The position numbers and the translations under genes are program-made. Shown in pieces: positions 44,219-53,677 of a stretch of 64,000 bases of DNA. The stretch is from Microvirga vignae (GTDB taxonomy: Bacteria > Pseudomonadota > Alphaproteobacteria > Rhizobiales > Beijerinckiaceae). The stretch covers positions 1 to 64,000 of the forward strand of contig NZ_LCYG01000021.1 of the NCBI RefSeq assembly GCF_001017175.1, in the 5' to 3' direction. Numbering within the stretch: position 1 is the first letter of the stretch; each line of letters begins with the position of its first letter. Under the pieces are notes generated by a model. That model saw only the letters and a list, made by a program, of their open reading frames with translations, was not told the origin of the DNA and did no database searches.

Positions 44219-45319
44219 ATGAAACGAATCCTTGCCTTTCTGATCTTGAATCTTCTGACTGTGGGATCCTCTTATGCCCAAGTGAAACCGGCCGGTGTCT
44301 TTGACGTGGAGCAACGCCGCATCGCTCTCTCACAGCCGGCCTTTGCCAGTATTCGCGCGGCTTGCCTTTCGATACCACGGGACGCATCGTGGAGTTCACT
44401 CAAGCCGATCATGGGTCTTAAAGCGACTGAAGGTTATGGGACTGATGGTACTGCCAATGATTACGCCTGGGCTGTAATGGTGTTGGCAGGTCGCGCGCTT
44501 GCAGGCGACATGGCCTCCGAGACTGCTTTGCGCGACCTTCTTCTAACCTGGTCGAAGGCGAATGCCTTTGCGCAAACGGAAGTCGAGAACGACGCCTACT
44601 ATGCTCTGAAGCGTGTGCTCCTGCCAACCGTGGTCGGATACTCTGTCATCCAGCGCAGCCTGGACGATGAGCAGCGGCGGATTATTGCCAGCTGGATTGA
44701 CCCTCTTGTCCGTAAGGTCGATTACAATTTTGACGGATCTGTTGATCACAACAATCATCGTTACCTGACCGACAGTGTGCTGATGGCCTGGGGGGCAGTG
44801 ACAGGCGATGACCATCTCTATGCCAAAGGCATTGATCGCTACCGCACCATTCTCTCGGAGGCACGGGCTGATGGGAGTCTGCCTCTTGAAACCCGTAGAG
44901 GTGCTCGCGCCCTGTGGTATATGCGCCAATCCCTCTCCAGCATGACGGTCATGGCAGAAATTGCAGCTACGAGAGGGACGGATCTTTACGGGTTGAATGA
45001 AGGCGGCATCAGCTTCGATCGCGTTCTTTCCTACACGCTCAACGGCATCACGGAACCACATGTGGTTCTTGCCTATGCAGCGGAGAATTATATTCCGGGT
45101 GGCGAGTCCGACTTTCGAAAGCCCGATCTCGGTTTCCTATCCAAGCGCAGTCACGGCCGCCACTACATGGCGTGGACGGAGGCGGTTGTCTCGCGTGATC
45201 GTACGGGCCTTGCCACGCGCAGACTCAGAAATCTCTTCATGCGGAGCCTCAAGAACGATCGGCCGCTCATTGATGAGTTCGCCGGCGGCAACGCGACCTG
45301 CATCTGGGGGCGCGGATGA
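44219..45319 (+). CDS. algL: AlgL-like PL5 alginate lyase family protein with an altered active site
   Basis: A 366-residue protein. AGGGG is spaced before the ATG; the signal peptide ends SSYAQ. It matches the alpha-toroid of polysaccharide lyase family 5: NDYAWAVMVLAGRAL, Asn179-His180 in DHNNHRYLTDSVLMAWGAVTG, LPLETRRGARALWY. In AlgL the acid/base Tyr lies seven residues after the Arg of RAL; here that position is Gln237 (Arg230+7), with a Tyr three residues earlier. The Asn-His pair is kept. Activity may be lost or changed. AlgL clears misdirected polymer from the periplasm. Its stop overlaps the next start (ATGA). Confidence 0.85.
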   Translation: MKRILAFLILNLLTVGSSYAQVKPAGVFDVEQRRIALSQPAFASIRAACLSIPRDASWSSLKPIMGLKATEGYGTDGTANDYAWAVMVLAGRALAGDMASETALRDLLLTWSKANAFAQTEVENDAYYALKRVLLPTVVGYSVIQRSLDDEQRRIIASWIDPLVRKVDYNFDGSVDHNNHRYLTDSVLMAWGAVTGDDHLYAKGIDRYRTILSEARADGSLPLETRRGARALWYMRQSLSSMTVMAEIAATRGTDLYGLNEGGISFDRVLSYTLNGITEPHVVLAYAAENYIPGGESDFRKPDLGFLSKRSHGRHYMAWTEAVVSRDRTGLATRRLRNLFMRSLKNDRPLIDEFAGGNATCIWGRG

Positions 45320-48246
45320 TGAAACGTTTCTGGCTCAGTACCACATTTTCCGCCACGGTTCTTCTGACCTTCGGGTCGGCATGGTCCCAAACTGCGCCCG
45401 ATACGCAGATGCGGAGCAGCTTCCGGTCAGCGATGGAGCAGATTGAAAAGCTGCGCCAGCGCCAGGATCAGGAAGCCTTTGTCGAGCAGGCGCAGCTCCT
45501 CCAATTTGGCCTGCCGATCAGTGAGATCAATCCTTTACGCAAAGCTCAGCCGATTGAGGTTGAACGCCTTCTGGAACGCGCCCTTGCTAATCCAGGCCCG
45601 CATTGGCCATCCGCCGCGGTTCGGCGGGCCAAGATGCTGCTCGTTCGCGATAAGGAGCAAGCTTCGAGCGAGCGTGCTGTCGAACTCCTGCGCCGCGCGG
45701 CCGCCATGCAGAACCGCGAGGCGGCTTATCTGTTGGCAGGACTGATGGAAGCTGGCGCCGGCGTCCCCCGAGATATTGCAGCTGCAAAGGGCTTGTACCA
45801 GGTAGCGCTGCGTTTGGGGCACGGTCCTGCGGGTCTGGCCCTCGCAAGGCTTGAGAGCGATGCGACGAAGGCAAATGTCTTTGCCACCCAAGGCTTGAGA
45901 CTTCTCTTCCAGGATGCGAGGCAGGGATCTGCAGATGCCGCCAAGACGCTCGCGGATCATTATCGCGCAACCAGTGACAGTGCGCCTGAGCGATTGAGTG
46001 TCGCGCTCGAATGGTATCGCCGCGCCTCGGATCTCGGCGATCCAGAGGCATCCTTGCGCCTCGGTCGCATGAGGCTGGATCCTAAAACTACTCTCTATCA
46101 GCCGCAGGAGGCGCGATCTGCTTTCGAGAAGGCAGCCAATGGCGGATTGGTGGAGGCAGCACTCGTGCTGGCGGAGGATCCGCACAAGGGAGGCACGCTC
46201 GGAGTTCCAGTGGACGAGGCAGAGCTCTGGCTGAACAGAGCTCTCGAGACCAAGGAATCGCGTGCGCTGTTGCTGGGGGCTGAAATTTACAGCCAGCAGG
46301 GGAGCGAGGGACGCGAGAAGGCGAAATCGCTTCTGACTGAAGCCCTACAGAATGTCGACGACGACCCCGGTGTGCTTGTTGCTCTCGGCAGGCAGCTTCG
46401 CAATGGCGACCTCATTGAGCGTAACCTGCCGCGAGCCATCGCGCTCTTCGATAAGGCGGCGATCGAGGGCAATGCCACGGCGTCTTATGAATATGCGCGC
46501 ACGGTCCTCTCTTATCCTGATGCCGCCACTGAACCTATGCGAAAGGCGGCTATCGCGCGGCTTCAAGCCGCCGCGGAGCTTGGGCATGTGAAAGCAGCGA
46601 TCAGCCTAGGTGACGCTCTTCTGAACGGGAATGGTGTTGCGCCATCTGCTTCAGAGGCTGTGCGCTGGTACGAGAAGGCTGCCGCAGGTGGAGCTACGAT
46701 GGCGCTGATCCGCCTTGGCGATTATTACGCCTTGCGTTCCGACGGCGTAGAAATTTCCCGCGCGTTGGAATGGTACCGGAAAGGTGCCGACGCGAACATC
46801 TCGACCGCAATGATACGTCTCGGCCGCATGTATAGCGAGGGCCAGGGAGTTCCACAGGATTATGCCCTTGCCGCCACCTGGCTCAGCCGTGCCGCCGCAG
46901 CAGGCAGCGGCCCTGCCATGGTGGAACTGAGCGCCCTCTACTCTCGCGCAGGCGGGCCAGGCCACTTCAATCTTGCTCGGGACGTTCTTGAAAAGGCCGT
47001 GCGAGCGGGAGATACGCGTGCTTCCATTGCCCTGGCAAAACTCTATCTCGCACGGGGCGAGCGGGCCCTTGCGGAATCCGCGTTGAGAAAGATTGCCGAG
47101 TCAGGGGATACCGAGGCTGCTCTGCAACTTGCCGAGCTGTACTTGAGTGGAGGAGCCGACCAGCTCAATCAAGCCCGCCGGTGGCTTTCTGCTGCGGAGA
47201 AGGGAGCTTCCGGCAACGACGGATTGATGGTTCGCATTGCGCTTCTGCAGATGAAGGATCCCGGCACAGCGCGGCATGGTGCTGCTGTTCTTGAGTCTCT
47301 CGCCCGCAAGAATAACACGGAGGCGATGACGAGCCTTGCTCAGGCTCTGATGGAAGGCATAGGCGTTCAGCCTGATGCAAATCGGGCCGAAGCATTGCTC
47401 CGGCGGGCCATTCAGCTCGGAAATGACAATGCTCGCTTCGTGCTTGCGAAGGCCTATCGTGAAGGGAATGGAATCGAGAAAAATCCGGAACGGGCCGTTG
47501 CTCTCTATCGTGAAATCTACAACGACGAGCCTGGCGACACGAAGGTTCTACTCGCCTTGGGCGATGCCTATGTTCGAGGGGAGGGCGTTACCCGGGATAG
47601 AGCTCTGGCGACACAGTTTTACGCCCTGGCTGCACAAAATGGCGATCCTGAAGGAAAGATGCACCTCGGCATGGCCTATCTCTATGGAGGCGGGGTTCCT
47701 CATGATGGCGCCAAGGCTGAGCGTCTTCTCGCGCAGGCTGGAGAGGCCAGTTTGATGATGGCTAGGCTCCAGCTTGGAGATGCGAAGGCTTCGGGCATGG
47801 GAGCCGCGATCGACCCTGAAGGTGCGTTCGCTTCATTCTTGCGCGCTGCGGAAAGCGGGTCGCCCGAGGCCATGATCGAAGTCGCGCGAGCGCTCAAGAA
47901 GGGGTTCGGCACGCAAAGAGATCCGGCTCTTGCCCAGTCCTGGCTCGAACGGGCGGCCCGCATGGGAGCGCAGGATGCGCTGTACGAGCTCTATCGCATG
48001 AATGCAGTGGCTACAGACGCAAAGCCGCAGGAAGCTGAACGGTGGCTGCTTCAGGCTGCGCAGAATGGTCATCCGGCCGCCATGTACCATCTGGCTCTGC
48101 GCTATCGTCCGCCGTCGGCTGACCAGAACAGCATCGATGGAAATGAGTGGCTCGCCAAGGCGGCGCAGGCCGGCCATTGGCAGGCCATCAAGGCGATCCG
48201 CAAGAAGAAGCTGCCCGAACCTGGGGACAGTGATGACGATGACTAA
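45316..48246 (+). CDS. Large periplasmic Sel1-repeat protein (first of three)
   Basis: A 976-residue protein with an N-terminal signal peptide (ending AWSQ, about residue 25) and no lipobox cysteine. The rest is a long run of Sel1-like repeats, for example AAISLGDALLNGNGVAPSAS, then AVRWYEKAAAGGATMALIRLG, and LGRMYSEGQGVPQDYALA. Sel1 repeats stack into a curved solenoid that holds other proteins. The Pseudomonas alginate protein AlgK is a smaller Sel1/TPR lipoprotein, so a scaffold role in the export complex is likely but not proved. It overlaps algL by four bases. Confidence 0.9.
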   Translation: MMKRFWLSTTFSATVLLTFGSAWSQTAPDTQMRSSFRSAMEQIEKLRQRQDQEAFVEQAQLLQFGLPISEINPLRKAQPIEVERLLERALANPGPHWPSAAVRRAKMLLVRDKEQASSERAVELLRRAAAMQNREAAYLLAGLMEAGAGVPRDIAAAKGLYQVALRLGHGPAGLALARLESDATKANVFATQGLRLLFQDARQGSADAAKTLADHYRATSDSAPERLSVALEWYRRASDLGDPEASLRLGRMRLDPKTTLYQPQEARSAFEKAANGGLVEAALVLAEDPHKGGTLGVPVDEAELWLNRALETKESRALLLGAEIYSQQGSEGREKAKSLLTEALQNVDDDPGVLVALGRQLRNGDLIERNLPRAIALFDKAAIEGNATASYEYARTVLSYPDAATEPMRKAAIARLQAAAELGHVKAAISLGDALLNGNGVAPSASEAVRWYEKAAAGGATMALIRLGDYYALRSDGVEISRALEWYRKGADANISTAMIRLGRMYSEGQGVPQDYALAATWLSRAAAAGSGPAMVELSALYSRAGGPGHFNLARDVLEKAVRAGDTRASIALAKLYLARGERALAESALRKIAESGDTEAALQLAELYLSGGADQLNQARRWLSAAEKGASGNDGLMVRIALLQMKDPGTARHGAAVLESLARKNNTEAMTSLAQALMEGIGVQPDANRAEALLRRAIQLGNDNARFVLAKAYREGNGIEKNPERAVALYREIYNDEPGDTKVLLALGDAYVRGEGVTRDRALATQFYALAAQNGDPEGKMHLGMAYLYGGGVPHDGAKAERLLAQAGEASLMMARLQLGDAKASGMGAAIDPEGAFASFLRAAESGSPEAMIEVARALKKGFGTQRDPALAQSWLERAARMGAQDALYELYRMNAVATDAKPQEAERWLLQAAQNGHPAAMYHLALRYRPPSADQNSIDGNEWLAKAAQAGHWQAIKAIRKKKLPEPGDSDDDD

Positions 48247-48289
48247 ACAAGACGAACGAAACGTCAGGTTCAGGATGATGGGAGATCAC

Positions 48290-51148
48290 ATGATGCGCAA
48301 GCTTCCCAGCTTCACCGATCTTTGCCTCACGAGCCGAAACAGGGTGACTGCAGGAATTGTCGTTGCTGTATCCCTCGCGGGTCTCTTCGGATACCCAACT
48401 GCTGTTCGTGCGCAGACAGCAGCACCACGCTCCCTGGCTCCAACAGCCGATTTCAGCAAGCTCTGCGTGGCTCCTCCGAAACTCTCCCTCAAGCGAGACT
48501 GGAAGAAGTGGGACAAGTCTCAGGGGACAGGTGATCTTGAGGAAATGTATGACGCAGCCCTCCTGTATGCGGATGGCGCGCCGCAGGTTCCGCGCGATCC
48601 GACCACGGCGAGAAAGCTCCTTGAGGAATTGTCCGGGCGGACTTGGCCCGGAAAGGGAAGAGCCCTCTATCGCTTAGGGAAGTTGATGCTCGATCCTGCC
48701 GCAGGACCCGTGGACTCCGAGCGGGCCGCATCACTGTTCGCGTCTGCCGCCTCCATGTTGCATATGGATGCAGCGGTGCAACTCGCACGCCTTCACGAGC
48801 AGGGCCGCATTGCGGGCGCTGACATCAAGGAGGCGGAGCGGCTTCTGCGCACTGCTTCTGCCGCCGGTAATGTCGACGGCGTGATCGGTCTCGCGCGGCT
48901 TCAGCGTAGCGGCCGTGTTGGTGTCGTGCAGCAAGCCGCCACGGATGATCTGGTCAAACTCGGGTTTCTCATCCTGTATGGTGATTTAGGGCGCGGAAAA
49001 TGCAGCTCCCTTTACGAGATCGGTACGATCCTGTCCGATGAAACGCTTGTCCCGGGCGGTTTGCCTGAAGCCATGAAATGGTTTGAAGCGGCCGCGCGGC
49101 AGGGGGATTACCGGGGCGATTTGGCACTGGCCGAGATTTATGCGCAGGGACGCGCCAAGGCAGCGCCTAACGTAATCGTCAGGCATCTTACGAGAGCTGC
49201 AGATGCAGGCTACGCTCAAGCCATGACGTCTTTGGGCGAGCATCTTCTGCGCGGAGATTCTGTTCCAAAGGATATGCCTAAAGCAGTCGCGTGGCTGGAG
49301 AAGGCCGGCACCTATGCCGATGTTGATGCTTACAAGATTCTGGCCAGGCACTATCGTGGCGAGTTCGGCTCGCCTCCTGATCTTCCGAAAGCCGCAGAGG
49401 TTTTGTCGCGCGCAGCCGCGCTGCCAGGGCACAGTGCCAGCGTTCTTGTCTCGCTCGCGCGCCTGCATGCTGCCGGTATCCACGGAAAACCGGACATCAA
49501 GACTGCGCTTTCGCTCTACAGACAGGCAGCAGATCGGGGTGAGCCTTCCGGGCTGACGGAGCTTGCAAAGCTCCTCCTCGCGAGCCCTCAAGACGCGAAT
49601 GGGACCGATGTTCTAGGTCTTCTTAAGGAAGCCGCCAATCGCGGCAGTCCTGAAGCCATGGGGGTTCTTTCCGATCTGTACGAGTGCAGCGCGATCGTTG
49701 CTCCTGACGCTGACCAAGCTCGCGCCTGGCTGACGCGGGCAGCCGCGGCAGGACATGCGCGCAGCATAGCGGCCCTCACTATGCAGGCGAATGTCGACTC
49801 CGCTGTTACGCGGCAGAATATGGAGGCTCTCATTCGTTCCGCGGAGAAGGGGGATCGAGAGAGCATGGTGCTCCTGTCTTTCGCCTACAGAACGGGGCGG
49901 GGCATTGATAAAAATGAGCAGCAGGCGATCAAATGGCTGACTGCTGCCCTGGCTCCCGGTGAGGATCGGGCTCGTGCTCAACTCTTCCTGGCGCGCAAGC
50001 TCCTGAATGGTGAGAATACGCCCCGTGATGAAGCCGGCGCTCGCGCCCTCCTCGAAGAGGTTATGCGGGGTGGTGATGCGAGTGCGACGTTCGAGCTGGG
50101 ACGTCTTCTGCTGTCGCCCAGCCACACGGATAAGGCCGAGCGCGCTCGCGGCTTGATGCTGCTTCAGAAGGCGGCATCCTCTGGCAACGCCGCCGCGATG
50201 CTTGTCTTGGCGGAGCAGGCAGACAACGAGCTTCGCTCCACGGGCAAGACCGCGCTGGATTGGAAAAGAGCCGCGGCAGAAGCCGGAAGCTCTCGCGCAG
50301 CGATTTCTCTTGCCGCACTCGTCAAAGATTCGTCCGAGGCTTCGGCATGGATAGCACGGGCTGAATCGCTTCCTGTCTGTTCTGTACGTGACATGGTGGA
50401 GCTTGCGCAGGTGCAGTCTCGGGTGAATGGAACTCAAGGCATTGAAAAGGCTCACATGTGGCTCCAGCGTGCCATCAATGACATTCAGCTCAACGAACCG
50501 GATCCCGCAACGCTGTTTCTGATAGGACGCGTCATGCTCGAAGGCACAGGCGGTCAGACTGACAGGCAAGCTGCTCTGCAGTATCTCAAGCGTTCTGCCG
50601 AGGCCGGAAAAGTAGAGGCCATGCGGTTCCTTGGTCGCAACTATGCCTCCGGAGCTTTTGGCGAGGGTAACATCGGTCCTGCCATCGAGTGGCTTGCCAA
50701 GGCGCTGCGTGGCGGCGACGAGGGAGCGGCAACCGATCTCGCACGGCTGGCCGGCAGTTCCGAAACGAATGCGGTACCCGCCATCGCAGCGCTGAAGGAA
50801 GTGGCTGAGGGCGGATCCGTGCCAGCCATGCGTGAATTCGGGCGCAGCCTCCAGTTCGGCTTTGGAGTCGAGGCGGATCCCGAGCAGGGAGCGAACTGGC
50901 TGCGCAAGGCAGCCGAGGCAGGCGACACCGTCGCCATGAAGGAGCTCTCTCGCGCCTATGCATCCGGTTATGGAGTCGAGCTGTCAGCCAATGCCAGCAC
51001 GGATTGGTTACTGCGCGCTGCCAATGCCGGTGATGCAGAAGCCATGTATGGCGTCAGCCTTGCCATGACCCTTGGTTTTGGAACCGAAGTGAACGCCGAG
51101 GCCGCGCAAAAGTGGCTCGCCGTAGCCGAGACCGCTGCACGGAAATGA
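48290..51148 (+). CDS. Large periplasmic Sel1-repeat protein (second of three)
   Basis: A 952-residue protein. The ATG at 48290 has GGGAG 5 nt before it; the frame is open further upstream but overlaps the preceding gene. The N-terminus is a long signal peptide (hydrophobic core VTAGIVVAVSLAGLFGY, cleavage near VRAQ), without a lipobox. At least fifteen Sel1-like repeats follow, such as AIEWLAKALRGGDEGAATDLA, REFGRSLQFGFGVEADPEQGA and YGVSLAMTLGFGTEVN. Scaffold or protein-binding function inferred. It lies 43 nt after the first Sel1 gene and 53 nt before the third. Confidence 0.9.
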   Translation: MMRKLPSFTDLCLTSRNRVTAGIVVAVSLAGLFGYPTAVRAQTAAPRSLAPTADFSKLCVAPPKLSLKRDWKKWDKSQGTGDLEEMYDAALLYADGAPQVPRDPTTARKLLEELSGRTWPGKGRALYRLGKLMLDPAAGPVDSERAASLFASAASMLHMDAAVQLARLHEQGRIAGADIKEAERLLRTASAAGNVDGVIGLARLQRSGRVGVVQQAATDDLVKLGFLILYGDLGRGKCSSLYEIGTILSDETLVPGGLPEAMKWFEAAARQGDYRGDLALAEIYAQGRAKAAPNVIVRHLTRAADAGYAQAMTSLGEHLLRGDSVPKDMPKAVAWLEKAGTYADVDAYKILARHYRGEFGSPPDLPKAAEVLSRAAALPGHSASVLVSLARLHAAGIHGKPDIKTALSLYRQAADRGEPSGLTELAKLLLASPQDANGTDVLGLLKEAANRGSPEAMGVLSDLYECSAIVAPDADQARAWLTRAAAAGHARSIAALTMQANVDSAVTRQNMEALIRSAEKGDRESMVLLSFAYRTGRGIDKNEQQAIKWLTAALAPGEDRARAQLFLARKLLNGENTPRDEAGARALLEEVMRGGDASATFELGRLLLSPSHTDKAERARGLMLLQKAASSGNAAAMLVLAEQADNELRSTGKTALDWKRAAAEAGSSRAAISLAALVKDSSEASAWIARAESLPVCSVRDMVELAQVQSRVNGTQGIEKAHMWLQRAINDIQLNEPDPATLFLIGRVMLEGTGGQTDRQAALQYLKRSAEAGKVEAMRFLGRNYASGAFGEGNIGPAIEWLAKALRGGDEGAATDLARLAGSSETNAVPAIAALKEVAEGGSVPAMREFGRSLQFGFGVEADPEQGANWLRKAAEAGDTVAMKELSRAYASGYGVELSANASTDWLLRAANAGDAEAMYGVSLAMTLGFGTEVNAEAAQKWLAVAETAARK

Positions 51149-51201
51149 CCGGCGAATATGGGTTGGTTTCAGGGACGAGAGATCTTGGTAGCCGAGGACA
51201 A

Positions 51202-52551
51202 ATGCAAATGAGAAGTCGAATGATCAGAACGAGTTACATCTTGCTCCTGAGCTGCCTCATCACGAGCACAGTGGCTGCCGCACCTGCAAGACAGGAGGAG
51301 GTGCCTGAGGCGCCTGCCTCTGCCCCTGCAGGTCCCAGCGTCGCACAGTTGAAAGCCATGTCCACGGTCCGCCTTCTCAAACTCGGCCAGGCAGCATTGA
51401 CGACCAAGATCGATGCTCCAGCTTTCGCAACAGGCCTTGAGGCGTTGAAGATCGCATCGTCACGGGGCGACCGCGTTGCAACGCGGATTCTGGCGAAGGT
51501 CATAGCGCGCCATGAGGTTGCCATCGCAAGTAACGGGCGCTCCAAACTTGAGAGCAAGCTGAGATATGAAGCGCTCCGTGGCGCATCCAGCTCCGTTCTG
51601 GCTGTTGCGGGCATGTATGATCGGGGCGATGGTGTGTCGGTGGACACGAAGAAGGCCGCAGAATGGTATCTGTGGGCCGCGCGGGTCGGCAACCGCCGGG
51701 CCATGGCTCATGTGGCCTATGCCTATGGCTCCGGCCGTGGCGTGGAGCGCAATGAGGAGGCTGCATTGAAATGGCTTGAGGATGTGAATCCCGGCCGCAG
51801 CCGCATAACTCTCGTGGAGATTGGTTGGGCTCTGGCTGCCGGAACCGAAGGTCCTGCAGACATGCCTGCGGCTCTGCGCTTTTTCGAGAGGGCCGCACAG
51901 ATCAGCCCGAACGTCGTCTACAAGGTTGCGATGGATCTGGAGCGAGGAACCAATGGTGTTCAGGATCGCGAAGCGGCAGGCCACTTGATTCGGGTTGCTG
52001 CGGAGCGTGGCGACAGTGCCGCCGCGACGCACCTCGCGAATATGCTGGCCGGCAGCGACAAGCTGGAGGATCAGCGTCAAGCCGTGCAGTGGTACAGCCT
52101 TGCTGCTTTGGACAGGGAGAATGCAGCTGCAGGGCAGGGGCTTTCACGCCTTTTGGCTCTTCGCCCGAACAGTGAGCTGGTGCCCAACATCATTACTGGG
52201 TTGGAGAAGGCAGCCGAGGCCGGCAATCGTGAGGCGCTGATCGGCTTGGCGCAGGCCTTTAGCGAGGGAACAGGCGTCGACGCTTCGTCTGAACGGGCCG
52301 CCAGCCTGCTCCAGCAGGCTGCCGATGCGGGCATTCCCGAAGCGAAATACAGACTGGGCCTCATGTACAAGTCGGGTATTGGCGTTGATATGGACATGGA
52401 TAAGGCCATTGCCCTGATGAGCAGCGCTCAGGAAAGCGGATTCCCTCTGGCCGCCGTCGCGCTGAGCTCCATGGTGGAGCCGTCCGCCACCAGCTCCGTT
52501 TCAGAGCCTGTGGTACCCAAGACGGAAGAGGCTGCAACGGAAGCAAAGTGA
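51202..52551 (+). CDS. Periplasmic Sel1-repeat protein (third of three)
   Basis: A 449-residue protein from the ATG at 51202 (GAGGAC upstream); the open frame further out overlaps the previous gene. A signal peptide (hydrophobic core TSYILLLSCLITSTVAAA) is followed by a Pro/Glu linker. Sel1 repeats then run from about residue 110 to 420, such as AVAGMYDRGDGVSVDTKKA, HVAYAYGSGRGVERNEEAALKW and YRLGLMYKSGIGVDMDMDKA. The cysteine in LLSC is a poor lipobox, so signal peptidase I is more likely. It ends the run of eight or nine alginate-type genes. Confidence 0.9.
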   Translation: MQMRSRMIRTSYILLLSCLITSTVAAAPARQEEVPEAPASAPAGPSVAQLKAMSTVRLLKLGQAALTTKIDAPAFATGLEALKIASSRGDRVATRILAKVIARHEVAIASNGRSKLESKLRYEALRGASSSVLAVAGMYDRGDGVSVDTKKAAEWYLWAARVGNRRAMAHVAYAYGSGRGVERNEEAALKWLEDVNPGRSRITLVEIGWALAAGTEGPADMPAALRFFERAAQISPNVVYKVAMDLERGTNGVQDREAAGHLIRVAAERGDSAAATHLANMLAGSDKLEDQRQAVQWYSLAALDRENAAAGQGLSRLLALRPNSELVPNIITGLEKAAEAGNREALIGLAQAFSEGTGVDASSERAASLLQQAADAGIPEAKYRLGLMYKSGIGVDMDMDKAIALMSSAQESGFPLAAVALSSMVEPSATSSVSEPVVPKTEEAATEAK

Positions 52552-52600
52552 TGACTGCTCCAATCGGTCCGACAAGGTCATGCCGATTGAAGCACGCTTC

Positions 52601-53677
52601 TCAACAGGGGCGGCGAGGGTTGACCTTCTCGCCGAACTCGCCCTTGACCTCTGCTCGTTTTCCTCCGACCACGTTGCCGCAGATCTTGCCTTGGGGGCCG
52701 CGCTGAATTTTTAGGCTGCCAACCTGATTGTCACGCAGCGTATTGGAGTAGGCGCTGTTCCCGATGCCGTCATCGTCCTCATCGCCACCAAGTCGGATTC
52801 CGGCGCCGCGATTTCCGTAGACAATATTGTGGCGGAAGACATTGCCGCTCCCACGGGCATCAAGACCGGCTGAGTTTTTGTCTCTCTGCCCCGTGCAACG
52901 ATTGTGCTCGACAATGTTGCCGGACGATCCTTCCTTGATATCGACGCACTCATTCCCACGCGTGTTGAATGTGTTGTGATGAATCCAGTTTTCGTTCGAG
53001 CGGTCGATCTCACCATCCGGCGCACCCCACCGCCCCAGTTGCTCAGGCGCAGTTCCGATATAGACGCCTTCTCCGTTCTTTCCTCCATCTTTGTAGACGA
53101 AGTCATAGATACCGCAGTTTTCAATCGATGAGTTCGCGATCTCGTTCCGCTGCGCCTGATAGCGCAGTCTTACACATTCCCCGCCTGCGTTCTTGAGGCT
53201 CATGCCAATAATGCGAAGGCCCGTGACGCCGTCTCCAGGGCGGTTACCAACAGCATAGATCAACTTATCCCGAAAGCTGTCCTTGCCATTTTCTGGAGCA
53301 TGCCTGCCGTCTATCGTGAAGCCGTGAAGCTCGATGTAGTCGTGATTAATTTCTACGATCCTGCCTGCCCCGGCGCCGGAGACGACGGCGTTGCGCCCAC
53401 CTCTGATCATGATCGGCTTTCCGGGGCGCCCGTTTCGGACCGACCTGAAATCCTGAAAGTAGCGTCCGGGTGCTAGCTCGATCGTGTCGCCCGGCATGGC
53501 GCGCTCCAGGGCTTTCTGAATGCTCTGGATTGGGTCGGATGTGGTGCCGCGCACTGTAGAGCTGCCCGACGGATCCACAAAGTAAGTTTCAGACAATGCT
53601 CGTATCGACGAGAGGATGAGAGAGATACTCGTGAGCAATGCACATAGGAGGGCATGAGCAGTGCAGTTTCTCTTCAT
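52601..53677 (-). CDS. Secreted right-handed beta-helix protein, possible polysaccharide lyase or epimerase
   Basis: A 358-residue protein starting at the ATG at 53675-53677, which has GGAG 7 nt upstream on the minus strand. A signal peptide (hydrophobic about residues 8-30) precedes YFVDPSGSSTVRGTTSDPIQSIQKAL, the usual opening of beta-helix proteins. Then come PGDTIELAPGRY and beta-helix coils (IELHGFTIDG, NENWIHHNTFNT, GNIVEHNRCTG, GNVFRHNIVYGN). The folds of polysaccharide lyases and epimerases look like this, but I see no diagnostic catalytic motif. Its place at the end of the alginate-type genes, convergent to them, suggests work on the same polymer. Confidence 0.8.
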   Translation of the reverse strand: MKRNCTAHALLCALLTSISLILSSIRALSETYFVDPSGSSTVRGTTSDPIQSIQKALERAMPGDTIELAPGRYFQDFRSVRNGRPGKPIMIRGGRNAVVSGAGAGRIVEINHDYIELHGFTIDGRHAPENGKDSFRDKLIYAVGNRPGDGVTGLRIIGMSLKNAGGECVRLRYQAQRNEIANSSIENCGIYDFVYKDGGKNGEGVYIGTAPEQLGRWGAPDGEIDRSNENWIHHNTFNTRGNECVDIKEGSSGNIVEHNRCTGQRDKNSAGLDARGSGNVFRHNIVYGNRGAGIRLGGDEDDDGIGNSAYSNTLRDNQVGSLKIQRGPQGKICGNVVGGKRAEVKGEFGEKVNPRRPC

